DNA of 64,000 nucleotides from Paratinospora sagittata (GCA_035771175.1 CM069593.1:41725741-41789740); one strand, 5' to 3'; positions 49,361 to 61,091 are shown, numbered from the stretch's first letter. Notes: a model not told the origin generated them from the letters alone. A program made the numbers and translations.

Positions 49361-50229
49361 ACATCTTCTCAACGTTATTCTGGCAGTCGTTCTGTATGTA
49401 ACAGAAGTTCTAGGAGGAGCAGTAGTAGGCGAAAAAATTAGGAATGATTACTGGCATTGTAACTATTTTCTTTTTATGAATGAAATGTTTGTTTGAGACT
49501 ATGTTTGGTGAGCCGACTTACAACCATTCTTTCTTTTGTATCACAAAACTTTGGAGTGGTATGAGACATAACAAAATTGGAAGATACTAAATAAAATGTG
49601 GAAGTAAGAAAGCCCACGACCTTGTGTGAAAAGAAACATTTGGGAAAAGTTGTATTACTAACATTATCACTAAGTTTACAAGGTATGGGATGAGTAAACT
49701 TGGACGATACTATTAGTGAACTCTTCTCCAACCGATGTTATATAGAGACCATATTCTTACAACTTAACTTGGTTGAACCCTTTATTACTAAATTCATGTG
49801 GTATGGGACACACGAACTTGGATAATAGTCGGAAAGACTTAGCAAAAGGGTTTGAACACATAAGAATGTGATAGAATGTTAGATTATGATATTTATCGAG
49901 GCAAATCTTAAAACCTTTATGACTCGTATGGATTTTTAAAGAAATATATATGTATGTTCAAAAAAACCAGAATCAAAACATTTGAAATACTTGCAAAGTT
50001 TTATACTTATTATATAAATATTCTAACCTTGTTTTATACCATGGCCAAACATACGAGTACATAAGATTATTTGATTCCTCAACAAAAACACCTTACACCA
50101 TACATAAAAAAATAAGTGGTTTTATATTGCAGTACTCTCGAACTTATTGCTGAGAATATCATAACATTATACTTGGCTACAGTTCTTAAATCATGATTTT
50201 ATTTTCTCCTTGCCAGTGAGAAAATGTAA
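49361..50229. other. Gypsy spacer between extra ORF and gag
   Basis: No coding frame. Three related stretches (49540-49600, 49680-49720, 49790-49840), each with GGTATGGGA/GGTATGAGA, then ACTTGGA-TA, form a degenerate tandem pattern of about 120-bp spacing. Confidence 0.5.
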
Positions 50230-51540
50230 ACCAGGAAGAGAGGAAGGCTACGCACAGTCCATCCAGCAGATAAGGCACCTCCTGTAGTTCAAAATCAAGA
50301 ACTGTCACCTCCGAGAACAGAGCAGGCCACACCCGATACTGCCACTACGTCTGGGCAGACATTGCCACCTTAGCCCACATCCTTTGTCATGCCTTCGAGC
50401 ATGAAGGTTTTTTTCGTTGGATTTACCGAAGCGATGAAGGTAACTGTTCAAACGGTCGTTCTTGAGACTGCGGCCAACCAAGTAGTTACTGTACAAGCAC
50501 CTGTACGATCTGGGTCGGAGAGCCAAACCGACCAGATCATGAAGTACAATAGGCTACAACCCCTTAGTTTTGTTAGCATCATTGATGCGAAGGAGGCGCA
50601 GAAATGGCTTGATGAGTCAAAGAAGGCTCTCGAGGTGAGGGGAGTCAATGAAGGTCGAAAGATTCCACTTGCGTCCTACCAACTTGTTGGTGGAGCAAAT
50701 ACATGGTGGATAACGGTGAAGAAAGACCCAAGGGTCAATACTGCAGACATGACTTGGCAGCAGTTCGAGTTATTGTTCATCGATGAGTACTTCTCCTATG
50801 CTGTGAAGAGGCAGAACCGCCAGGAGTTCGCTAGGCTATACTTGGGCAGCATGGCAGTCAGAGAGTATGTAGTCAGGTTCAAAGAATTATCGGTCTACTC
50901 TCTCTCCACCATCTCAACGCAGCAGGATAAGACCAAAAAATTCTACAACGGCCTTCGTCCTGATATCCGCCAAGCCCTGTTGATCTTGGATCTCAAGATT
51001 TACAGGGAGGTCATTGACAAGGCCATGAGCTTTGAGTAGTAAAAGATTGAGCAGGAGCAGAGAATGAATAGGAAGAAACGACCTGCAACGTTTTCCCAAC
51101 AGGGCTTGCAGCAGGGCAACAAGAAATAGCCCTACTATAATCAAAACCCAGCCCTCCCAACCCCTGTTTAGAAGAATGAGGCCACGACACCTCCGGCATA
51201 ACCGTCTAACCCTGACCATTAAGGTTATTGCAATCATGGCTAAGGAGGTCGTAATAGAAGGGGTGGTCGTCGCAACAACAATGGCATGAGTGGTGGTCAG
51301 CACCACAATCAGCATGGCCATCAGAACCAGCAACAGGTGCCTCAGCAGTAGAAGCTGACTTGTTACAGCTGCTGGCAACAGGGCCATGTAAGAAATGCCT
51401 GCCCCCACCCTCAACAACCGGGGCAACATGTTCTTGTTGTTCCAGTCCAACAATCCCCACCTGCTGCTAATGCCCAACTCAAACAGAACTAGGGACAACG
51501 GAACCAGGGCAGAGCGTTTGCCATCGCTGAACAACCCCTC
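50230..51540 (+). pseudogene. Gypsy gag with CCHC knuckle
   Basis: The open part 50389-51039 contains LQPLSFVSIIDAKEAQKWLD, ASYQLVGGANTWW, FIDEYFSYAVKRQNRQEFA and VREYVVRFKELSVYS, i.e. the retrotransposon gag domain. It stops at TAG 51037. The frame continues with stops through a Gln/Gly/Asn-rich linker to CYSCWQQGHVRNACP (51364-51408), an intact C-x2-C-x4-H-x4-C knuckle. The original start is probably near 50230, where ATG is followed by TAA. Confidence 0.9.
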
Positions 51541-52024
51541 CCAGACTACAATGTAGTCGGAGGTACATTTCCCTTGTTCAATACAATGGTGCATGTCTTG
51601 TTCGATTCGGATGCTAAGCACTCTTTTATATCTTCTGCATTAGTAAGGCATTTGGGGTTGCATCCTAAACCCACATCATCCTCGGCATGGACTGGCTCGC
51701 ACCACTGAATACAAAGATCGATTGTTTGAAGAAGCAAGTTCAGTTATCCTTGCTTACTGGGGAGTTTGTCAAGATTCAAGGAACAAGAAAATGGATACAC
51801 AACTCAACTGTTGCACTTCTCAAGGCACAACTTTGAGTTCTATCCCAAGGTGATGACAATGAATCACCAGCACTGCACCCTCCCAAAGTACATAATTCCC
51901 GGTAATATCTGAATTCCTAACGGTTTTTCTAAATGACCTTCCTGGTCTACCTTCGGTTAGGGAATTCAATTTTGATATCAAACTCATACCTGGGACCAGG
52001 CCTATCTCAATTCCACCATACAGA
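51541..52024 (+). pseudogene. Gypsy aspartic protease, internally deleted
   Basis: HVLFDSDAKHSFISSALVRH is the catalytic region, with Asp-Ser-Asp in place of Asp-Ser-Gly. The chain then jumps from GLHPKP to ILGMDWLAPLNTKIDCLKK, so the middle of the domain is missing. The linker to RT follows with several stops. Confidence 0.85.
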
Positions 52025-52530
52025 ATGTCTAATGTCGAGCTGGTTGTGTTGGACGAGCAACTGAAGGAATTGGAGAGTAATGGCTTCATCAAGAAAAGTT
52101 CATCACCCTGGGGAGCTCCAGTTCTGTTTGTTCGCAAAAAGGATGGTTCGTTACGACTTTGCATCGATTATCGCAAGTTGAATAACGTCACCATCAAGAA
52201 TAGATATCCACTGCCCAGGATCGATGACTTGTTCAACCAACTTAGAGATGCCAAATACTTTTCTAAGATTGATTTATGATCGAGTTATCATCAACTTCCG
52301 ATCTGAGAGTCGGACATTACCAAGACGGCATTCAGAACTCGGTACGGTCATTACGAGTTCTTGGTTATGCCATTCGGTCTAACAAATGCACCTGCAGCGT
52401 TCATGAATTTGATGAATCGCATTTTTAGGTTATCCTTAGACCGATTTGTGGTGATCTTTGTGGATGATATCTTGACATATCCTCAACCAAGGAAGACCAT
52501 AAGATACATCTGAGGATTGTCCTCCAGACC
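52025..52530 (+). pseudogene. Gypsy reverse transcriptase, N-terminal part
   Basis: [59 protein letters not shown] (stop at 52277), [28 protein letters not shown] and VVIFVDDIL with the catalytic Asp pair near 52462. A TGA at 52277-52279, a stop near 52303 and a frameshift after 52480 interrupt it. Confidence 0.93.
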
Positions 52531-53622
52531 TTGAGAAGCCACCAGTTATATGCAAAGTTGAGTAAGTGCGAATTTTGGGCAAAGCAAGTTCAATTCTTAG
52601 GTCATGTGGTTTCAAGCAATGGCATTGAGGTAGATCCTTTAAAGGTTGAAGCGGTTTTAAACTGGAAGCAACCTACCACTGTTACTCAAATTCTGAGTTT
52701 TCTTGGTTTTGCTGGCAACTACAGACGTTTCATCAAGGATTTCTCAAAGATTGCTGAACCTATGACCAAGCTCACTCGGAAAGACCTTCGATTCATCTGG
52801 AATTCCGCTTGTGAATCGTCATTTCAGGAATTGAAGAAATGCCTCACGACAGCACCGATACTAATCACTCCACGAAATGGAGTTGGATTTTTACTATACA
52901 CTGACGCCTCTCTCCAAGGCTTAGGTGCAGTACTAATGCAAGAAGGTCAAGTTATTGCATATGTTTCGAGGCAACTGAAGATTCATGAGGGTAATTACCC
53001 AACGCATGACTTGGAACTTGCAGCTATCGTATTCGCACTGAAGTTATGGCGTCATTACCTATACGGTGAACGGTTTAAGGACTTCTCGGATCACAAGAGT
53101 CTTAAGTACATCTACGCTCAGAGAGACCTAAACCTCCGCCAAAGACGATGGTTGGAATTCTTAAAAGATTATGACTTTCAACTCCAGTACCATCCTGGTA
53201 AGGCCAATGTTGTCGCAGATGCCTTGAGTAGAAAATCTTATGTTGCTTGCACTCTTAACTTCGAGATGGGGAAGTTGGATACAGAGATGGAGAATTTTAA
53301 CCGACAACTGATTGAGGAGGGAGGAAGATCACGACTCTCTCAATTGTCAGCCAACTCTGAGCTTATTCGAAAGATTTCAGCAGCTCAAGCCAACGACCCT
53401 ATGTTAATGGAGAAACGAGAACTTCTACTCAGTGGACAGGACCTTCTTCACTGGTCAATCTCTGAAGACGGGGTCGTTTTCTACAAAAAAAGTGCGAGGT
53501 ACGGAAAGAAGTGCTCACTGAAATGCACAGTTCAAGGTTCGCTATGCAACTTGGGGGAGGCAAGATGTACAAGGATGAAGAAGGCGATTGCAGACTTTGT
53601 TGCTCGATGTCTCGTTTGCTAG
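52531..53622 (+). pseudogene. Gypsy RT end, RNase H and integrase zinc region
   Basis: The longest open frame of the element (363 codons): [39 protein letters not shown] (RT thumb), [17 protein letters not shown] (RNase H Asp), [29 protein letters not shown], and [16 protein letters not shown]. The integrase H2C2 region is degraded and ends ARCLVC before a TAG at 53620. Confidence 0.94.
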
Positions 53623-54752
53623 CAAGTAAAGGCAGAACGCAGACTTCCCTCTGGACTTCTCCAACCTTTACCTATTGGAGAATGGAAGTGGGAGAACATT
53701 GCAATGGATTTTGTTACAGCCTTGCCTCGAAATGATAAAGGGCAAGATGCAGTATGGGTTATCATTGATAGACTTACAAAGTCTGCACACTTTTTATCAA
53801 TAAAGTTCATGAATAACCCCGCCAAGCTTGCCGAATTGTATGAAAGAGAGATTGTACGTCTCCATGGCATACCACTCACTATCGTCTCTGATTGAGACCC
53901 TCGATTCACATCAAAATTTTGGCAGAGCTTCCAGAGTATAATGGGATCCAGGATCACCATGAGCACAACCTTTCACCCTCAGAATGATGGGCAGTCAGAG
54001 CGTCTTATCCAGATCTTGGAGGACATGTTACGTTGTTGCATTTTGGATTTTCATGACGGATGGGCAAAACACTTACATTTGGCTGAGTTTGCATACAACA
54101 ACAGCTACCAAACCAGTATCGGCATGGCATCGTATGAGGCTCTCTATGGTCGCCCTTGTAGATCTCCGGTATGTTGGTTAGATATGGCAGATCGACCACA
54201 GTTGGGGCTTGAACTAGTTCAAGTGACTTCTGAGAAGATCACACTAGTAAAGGAGTGACTTCGTGTAGCACAAAGTCGACAGAAAAGCTATGTTGACAAA
54301 TAGAGACAACTTTTAGAATTTGAGAAGGGGGACTTGATTTTTCTAAAAGTTCAGCCTACAAGAGGTGTCAAATGTTTTGGGATCAAAGGAAAGCTCTCCT
54401 CACGACATATCGGTCCATTTCAGATCGTTGAACGTATTGGCAAACTTGATTATCGTCTGTCCCTTCCATCGTCCATGTCTAACGTTCATGACATTTTTCA
54501 CGTATCCATGCTTCGAAAGTATTGTCCTGATCCTTCGAATATCATCCCTCTGATCGAGGTTCAGGTTGAGGAAGGAAACAAGTATCAAGAAAGTGCGATA
54601 CAGATTCTGGATAGAAAAACTCAAGAACTAAGACGACGTAGCATATCACTTGAAAAGGTGCTCTGAGATCACCATAGAGTAGAGGAAGTAACATGGGAAC
54701 TAGAAGAAACAATTAAACTGAAATACCCTGAATTGTTTTCTAGTAATGATTG
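53623..54752 (+). pseudogene. Gypsy integrase core and C terminus
   Basis: Core: WENIAMDFVTALPRN, VWVIIDRLTKSAHFL, a TGA where Arg normally precedes DPRFTSKFWQS (53893), FHPQNDGQSERLIQILEDML, EFAYNNSYQTSIG and EALYGRPCRSPV. C terminus: FEKGDLIFLKVQPTRGV, GKLSSRHIGPFQIVERIG, SNVHDIFHVSMLRKY and VTWELEETIKLKYPELF. The GPF-Y and HVSMLRKY motifs place it near the chromovirus-type Gypsy elements; I cannot tell whether a chromodomain is retained. Stops at 54256, 54301 and 54664. Confidence 0.93.
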
Positions 54753-54841
54753 ATGAGGTGATACATTGTACTTTTCACTTACCAATAAAATGATGGAACT
54801 TTGTTTACAATATCTTAATATATTCTTTCATTTAAATAACT

Positions 54842-55363
54842 ATGCGGATGTCTGAAAATAATACCGATGGAGGTAATGATGCACACATGCAATGGCTTAT
54901 TTGGCAACCTGTGCCGACTCCTTCAGGATCTGAGTCAAGCCACAACTACTTTGCATCACCAACTCCATTTCCCCACAGACAGTGATCCTTATCGCCAGAG
55001 CGTGCATTACTTTTTCGTAACAATTTTGCCCAAAATAATCCTGTGCTCTTATCTTGACAAGATCTCCTACCAAAATTGTCAGGGGGCCGGATTCGGGCAA
55101 CAACACGAAAAAGCATTCCCCCGCTCAACCTACCTCCCTTGAAACGCTGCAACTTGCACAACCCTACGCCACCATCCGTGAGGCAAATGTCGGAACCTTC
55201 TGAGGACGAATCCAACTCCATTTGCTCTCCATTGTTTGGTGATTTAGAGGATTCCACCGGCCACAGTGCTATTCAGGAGCCTTACAGGCACTACCCTGAT
55301 CTTTTGAGTAATGATGACGGCGGTGAATCCCACGCAGACAACAATCATCACTACACAGACTGA
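54842..55363 (+). pseudogene. Extra ORF between pol and 3' LTR, unknown function
   Basis: One frame of 173 codons runs from ATG 54842 to TGA 55361-55363, with two internal TGA codons (after FPHRQ and after NPVLLS). It starts MRMSENNTDGGNDAHMQWLI, then a Ser/Pro-rich part, a basic GGRIRATTRKSIPPLNLPP stretch and an acidic end (SEPSEDESNSI, DDGGESHADNNHH). No domain recognised. A separate frame after pol is not part of the basic Gypsy plan. Confidence 0.6.
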
Positions 55364-55380
55364 ATTTCGAGGGAGAAATC

Positions 55381-55398
55381 CTTTTAAGGGGGGTAGAG
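55381..55398 (+). other. Gypsy polypurine tract
   Basis: CTTTTAAGGGGGGTAGAG stands directly before the TG of the 3' LTR and would prime plus-strand DNA synthesis. Confidence 0.85.
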
Positions 55399-56732
55399 TG
55401 TAATACCCTAGGATTGCACACACAAAAAAAATGTTGAACTTTGGGCATCTATAAAAGAAACCCCCCCTCATTTTTCACACCAAATCATTTGTGATTTCTC
55501 TCTCTCTCTCACTCTCATTGAGTTTTTCTCATCTCTCTTTGAGAATCTCTTTTCGAGACTCTCTTCGCGGTGCAACGCAGTTCTGCTTGGGGAAAGACGT
55601 CAGCCCTAGAAGAAGTTGTTATCTGAAGGTGGGGAATGAAACATAGGTTTGCGCGTCTTATAACTTTTATTAAAGTTTACATTCATTTATCATTATGTCT
55701 ACTATTCATTACACTGCATTATTGCGTATAATGTTCATACATGTCATACTTATGCTTGTATATTTGGAGTTCATGTATTACATTGTTACTATGTCAGATT
55801 AGTAGTCAATCTGACTCAACCAGACATTGTCTTGTCCTCAATAACTTTAAATAGTGAACGGGAGGCAGCGGGCTGCTCTAGACGATTGGTACTTAAGTAG
55901 ACCTCGTGTCTCACTTCTCAAACTGGAGACTGATATGGTTGGTCTTATTTGAAAACTATCAGCTTGTACAAGTGATACTGAACATCCTAACTTTACACGT
56001 GGTGATACCGACCTGATAAAAATCACCAAACGTTACCAAATCTTGTCTAATGTTAGTAAAGACCGGACCTGCTCAAGCATTGGCATCATACATAAACACC
56101 ACGTAGGTACGTAAGTGGTTTATGATCCACAAAATAGTTAGAAGCAATGCTCACTATTATTGATATTTCTCTGGAGAGGGACGTACAATGAGAACCCGGC
56201 TATACCTGGGGATGGACATCTATACGTAAATCCAGGGCATCGTTTCTGAGGAGGGACGTACAATGAGAATCCGAGTTTACATGGGGATGGACATCTGTAC
56301 GGGAACTTAGGCGACATACAATCATGGAACTATTATGAGAAGGAGTCATGCACACATACATGTTGTATTGATTATGCTATAATGTGTTTATGTGATATTT
56401 GATTATGAAGTTTCCTTTATTAATTGTTATATTCACGAACTATTTTATCCACTGGGCGAGTAGCTTACCCGTTGTTATTCAATTTTTCTCAGGAAATTAA
56501 GGTGGAATGGGTGCAGGTTTTTAGGCCCACATTTTGTAACTCTTTGTTTATTCATTGAGGATTTTGGGAGGATGTTCCTTTTACTATTTCATGTACAAAA
56601 ATATATTTTAAAATTTATATAATCAAATTTGTACTCAATTGTGTTTCTGCGCACTCGATTATTGTTATAATGAATTCGCGCCCCATCCGTGAGTGTTCCG
56701 CCTGTTTAGGCGCGTTCGGGCGGGGTGTGACA
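55399..56732 (+). repeat. Gypsy 3' LTR
   Basis: TGTAATACCCTAGG to GGGGTGTGACA. It is longer than the 5' LTR mainly through a local duplication at about 56170-56310 (GAGGGACGTACAATGAGAA and GGGGATGGACATC occur twice). Confidence 0.93.
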
Positions 56733-56893
56733 TTTAATTTTTAGAATATTTTAGTATTTTAAGTGTGTATACTTTTTTATGGTGGAGTATATTGATGCTT
56801 TGATTTGAGAATTGTGGCAGTGGAAAAAGACAAGGTGTGACAAAAGCTTAAAGAAATGGATAAAATATTTTTTTATTGGCCAAGGTGGAGATT
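56733..56893 (+). other. 3' internal end of a Copia element
   Basis: Non-coding. It ends in the polypurine tract CCAAGGTGGAGATT just before an LTR start, the classical Copia 3' layout. Probably the far side of the outer Copia that the Gypsy element interrupted. Confidence 0.5.
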
Positions 56894-57437
56894 TGTTGAA
56901 TTATTGGCCTAATAAAATATTATTTTATGAGGTTAGTGATGATGTAAGGTGGAGTTGGTGTGAGATTGGTGTTGGACATTAATTTGAGTCAATTATTAGA
57001 GACAAAGGTAAGCAAAAGTTATGGGGTGGTTGTGAACCTTTGGCTTGGTTCACCTCAAAGAATACCATTTCACTTATAAATATCATGTTTGTATTTCATT
57101 CAAGCAACCCATAGTTGCTACCCTTAGCAACCCGCGAGAAGCATTTAAAATCCTTTAGTGAGAAAGGTATTTTGGCTTCTTCTTGATTTACTTATCTTTG
57201 TGTAATCGTTTAAAGATTAGAGAGCTTATTGGGTGTAAGGGGGTTTTGGGTTTAGTGGTATGTCTATGTGATTGTAATAATTTTTTAAATAGTCAATTTG
57301 TCTTTGACATCCCGGGTTTCTCTCCGATTTTAGAGTTTTTCACGTAAATCCTTGTGTGTGTGATTCTTTTCTATTTCTTGTATTTTCTTTTTTTTATTGT
57401 TGATCTTTCTAATAGTGTGATCATGGTATAGAATTTG
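56894..57437 (+). repeat. Copia 3' LTR remnant
   Basis: Begins TGTTGAATTATTGGCC after the polypurine tract. The last 130 bases (57300-57432) match the end of the 34160-35161 LTR (ACGTAAATCCTTGTG, TTCTAATAGTGTGATC) at about 85%, but the first half does not match. The last 35 bases of the LTR are missing. It could be a diverged partner LTR or a related element. Confidence 0.6.
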
Positions 57438-57994
57438 GGAGATTACTGACTTATATGTTGATTTGGCATGCTGAAAATGTGTACCAATGGCACACCTCAT
57501 CAATGAATGAGTTAGCTCTAGACAAATGGGGAAATCTCGCCAAGTGAAATAAAAAGTGTTTCTTTTTTGTCATAAATTTATTTTATACAATTAGTTGTTA
57601 CAGCCCACGCAACATTAACAACAACAAGTAGGCCTTATTGGCCTACAATGAAAATTATTATTTCTCCACCGTTAATAATATCAAAAGAGTTGAACCATCA
57701 ACTCTAGTGTGGTGGCAGGTGTTATTCACCATCTCAACTAGAGGTATTTTTGCGAGCTAATAAATTCAAAACTTGCATAAGGCTGAAGGTTCTTTTATCA
57801 TGTCTACTCAGTTAGTTCTCACACCTGATCCGTTGAATAAGTGTTCCAAGACATTCTTTATCCACCTTATATATTTACAGTGAGTTAAATCCTTCCTTAA
57901 ATGTTTTAATTGCTCAACCCCAAAGATAACTAGTATCTTTGTCAACTATTTTTGGTATTATATTGATGTTGATCAAGTTGTGAAAAATAATAAT
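57438..57994. other. Unassigned flank
   Basis: It starts with the 44-bp segment also found at 34116-34159. The rest is AT-rich, with no gene or element recognised. Confidence 0.5.
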
Positions 57995-58334
57995 AAAAAG
58001 GATGCCAACGATGCGTTGGTCAGGTGATCTGGAGGCGCGCTTCATTTCCAAGAGGTCGAGAGTTCGAATCGCAGCTTGGTAGGGAGATTTTCTAATGTGA
58101 TGATGGATAAATGGAGATCTTAGTGGGGACACGTTTCTCCTTGCTCCCTACGAGGAGACTTTCGGCTGGAGGTGGAGCTCTAGGATGGACCATTCTTACC
58201 AATCCGTTGGTGTGGGGATTAGTGAGTTCTCAAGGAGTCTGATACCTTATGGGTAGGAATTGTGGATTTTAGGCGTGTTGATGTATTGAGAACAACCTCT
58301 AATCTTTTATTCTTTGTATTCAATTAATTTGACT
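57995..58334 (+). repeat. tRNA-derived SINE-like repeat
   Basis: The A-box-like GTTGGTCAGGTGATCTGGAG (58015-58034) and the B-box-like GAGTTCGAATCGC (58062-58074) have Pol III spacing. A GC-rich body of about 200 bases follows, ending in a T-rich tail (ATTCTTTGTATTCAATTAATT). It differs in body from the repeat at 1735-1990. Ends are approximate. Confidence 0.55.
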
Positions 58335-59958
58335 TGTCACACCCCAGTACACAGCACACCGCAGTGTCTAGTACCCCCGGGATGTGATGAGTACCTCATA
58401 CAGAGCTTATCCCAGCTGTTATATACCACATAATATTGTCACATCCCAGTACACAGCCCACCGCAGTGTCTAGTACCCCCGGGATCATTTGTCCATACTA
58501 TTCACTCATGAATAGTGCAGGGCCTCCCCTAGATTCGAACTCACAACCTCATAAGGTTTGATTTCGCAATCCGAGTAACCACTGTAACATTTCAAAAGCA
58601 CATATGCACCATTCATCAAAATAATATACGTGCACACAATATATAGTTGATGTTCATTCATAAATATTTTACCATCTCCCTCTCATTACCCATTTCACAG
58701 TTATTTCAAGGATCGCAACCCTTGTTAGGACAGACCTACTGACAATGAGGACTCGCAAAACCTCATCCGGGTCTAATTCCTAATGAAATGACATTATTAT
58801 AAGCTCCAATTTCTAAAATCAGTTTGCATGATCACTAAAACTCAATGCATTACATAAACATGCATACAATCAACCAGTTTATATGTGTACAATGTTATAC
58901 AAGAACCAAATCAAGAAAACTATACTCACAGTGGTTACACGGGGTTTTTAAGTCAAATCGAGGAACAATAAACGTCCATCACAATTGCTTCCTCAAGCGT
59001 ATTTATCCATGCACTTGAGCTCTCAATTTAAACACTGAAATGAATCATAGATTATCATGAGAATCACCATTTCAACTCACTGTTCACATCATAGTACTAT
59101 TCACATCACTGTTCACGTCGTCACTATTCATTCAAAAGATGTAAATTGTTACTAAAATTGTCAAACGATCCCAAAAATCATGAAATTAGCATCGATGCAC
59201 TCGTAACAGTCCATTCTATCATTCTATAGCCTTAAACTGGAGTTTCATTGGGAATGGTCTCCAATCTACACTCTAACTTCTAACAGCCATAAAAGTTTCA
59301 AATGAACACATAAATTCAATCTAACCACATATTCGGGGTCCCGACAGTCCAGGGAGTGTTTTCCAACCTTCTCAGCGGATTTTCATTCACGTTGGGTCAA
59401 AACCCCAATTGTTGAAAACGCTGTAAAACGGCTCCACGACAAAAATTACTCCGCTAGAAAGGTTACATCTAGCTTAGATATCAATTTTACGAAGAAATAG
59501 AGGGAAAATCACTTACCGCAGGTCCTGATTTCCCGCGAATACCGCGTTTCCCCTTTTTCTTCTTTTCCTTCTTCTCTCTGCCCGTTCTTTCCTTTTCGTT
59601 CGTTTTCTCTCTGCTTCTTGCAACTTCTTTTCATTTCTTTTTTTTATTTTGTTTTCATGCGAGTACTGTTTAAGGTACTGTTCGATGAACAGTACCCATA
59701 ATGAACAGTAATATATTTTATTTTATTTTTTTCTTACTTCATTTCTCCTCTTCTTCTTCTATACACTCAAGCCACACGAGACATACACGTGTCGTAAATC
59801 GATTTCTATTTGCAATCACATTCCGAACTCACTTTTGACATGTTCAAGTTCATTTGACACATGTACACATGACTTTAAATGTACTTATACGTATATTATA
59901 CTCTTCAGTGTACGTATAAGTCAACTAAATATATTGATTAAAAACACGGGGTGTTACA
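58335..59958 (-). repeat. Solo LTR, 1.62 kb, with perfect TGACT duplication
   Basis: Read on the minus strand it runs from TGTAACACCCCGTG to GGGGTGTGACA. TGACT occurs at 58330-58334 and 59959-59963. Inside, a 102-bp-spaced direct repeat (58335 and 58437, CAGTACACAGCACACCGCAG) duplicates the LTR end, and GTTCACATCATAGTACTATT-type words repeat near 59090. No coding sequence. Gypsy-like by its ends; a different family from the resident one. Confidence 0.92.
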
Positions 59959-60460
59959 TGACTAGTTAGCCATTTGAGACGTTTCTTAATAGAAAAAACA
60001 GTGTTTGTAAAGGTTTTTCCTCACCTTTAAGAGGTTTTGTATAAGTTTAATCTTCACGGGGTTAAGTAGGATCCATCGTAGATTTGCAAAATCTTTAATG
60101 GGGCATTCAAGTTGAGGACATAGGCTTCAAGAGCCAAATCATGTAAAAATACTTGTGCAATTTGTATTTATACTATTTATTGCTTGTTTGTTCGATTTTT
60201 CATAAATGTTTTAAAACTTACATATGACTCTTTACCCCCTTCTTGAACTATAATCTGGGCAACTAGGTTTGGGCGCGCTTTTCATAAATTATTTAATTGG
60301 ACACAATGCACATCATGTCTAAGGTGCAAATCCTTGAGTTTGATAAGGGTTTTAAATCTATTTTTTAAAAAAAGGTGATAAATGAATAGTTTGCTACCTA
60401 AGTTTTGGTCAAAACATTCAAAAAAAAAAGATTTTTGATTTGTTTTTTAAACAATTTTTT
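59959..60460. other. Flank after the solo LTR, unassigned
   Basis: It continues the host sequence interrupted at 58334. No domain or repeat family identified. Confidence 0.5.
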
Positions 60461-60462
60461 TG

Positions 60463-60680
60463 TAAAATGCAGGAAAAACTACAAATTTACAAATAAAGGA
60501 AACAGAACAAAAATTTAAGAAATGAGAGAGAATTTCTTTTTCCAATAAATCAAGACTTTGTGTCTTGTTTACAACACAAGCACCATTTATATTTAGTTAT
60601 AAAAAGGGCATTAAATTACATTTACAATATATAAATAAACCCAATGGTTATGGGGATAAATTCCAATAGTTACGAAGATT
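60463..60680 (+). repeat. Diverged direct repeat, copy 1
   Basis: Shares GTAAAATGCAGGAAAAACTA, GAGAGAATTTCTTTTTCCAA and GCATTAAATTACA with 62688-62848. The two copies are 2.2 kb apart in the same orientation and could be old LTRs of a non-coding element (LARD- or TRIM-like). Confidence 0.5.
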
Positions 60681-61054
60681 AATTACAAAAATTGGGGTTA
60701 TATTTATGACATTTTCCTTTTTGAATACCATATATGAAGAATATGCCTCCTTAAAATATTATTAGAGAAAACCCAATGAAAAAAAAAATTAATAAAGAAA
60801 AAATGTATAATATTCTCATGAAATCTTATATTGTTAAGATTGCTTTATTAAAAACCATACAAGGAAAATTCAAAATAACATAACTTTAGCTAAGAAAAAA
60901 GAGTACAATACATTAATTAATGATATGATTTTTTTACTAGATCAATAAAAATATTTACAAACGTACGAAGCAAGTTGTAGCACTTAATAAGGATAATTCA
61001 CAAGGATTGGACAAATCACTTTATATGTTTTAAAAAATAAATTAAAATATTACA

Positions 61055-61091
<37 letters not shown>

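Larger units (their letters stand above)
46322..56732 (+). mobile_element. Ty3/Gypsy element, decayed, with extra ORFs on both sides of gag-pol
   Basis: 5' LTR 46322-47594; primer site TGGTATCAGAGCG at 47601; extra ORF 47852-49360; spacer; gag; protease; RT; RNase H; integrase to 54752; extra ORF 54842-55363; polypurine tract TTTTAAGGGGGGTAGAG; 3' LTR 55399-56732. About 10.4 kb. The order RT-RNase H-integrase makes it Gypsy. Every frame has stops. The LTRs are about 90% identical by eye. No convincing target duplication (TGAAA before, TTTAA after). Confidence 0.93.

Noticed and set aside
50914..51621. Minus-strand open frame of 235 codons in the Gypsy gag region
   Set aside because: A hydrophobic low-complexity translation opposite the Gln/Asn/Gly-rich gag linker and knuckle. 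The plus strand has clear gag features, so this is a shadow.
58015..58074. Possible tRNA gene at the second Pol III-like site
   Set aside because: The same reasons apply: no cloverleaf, and it belongs to a longer repeat.
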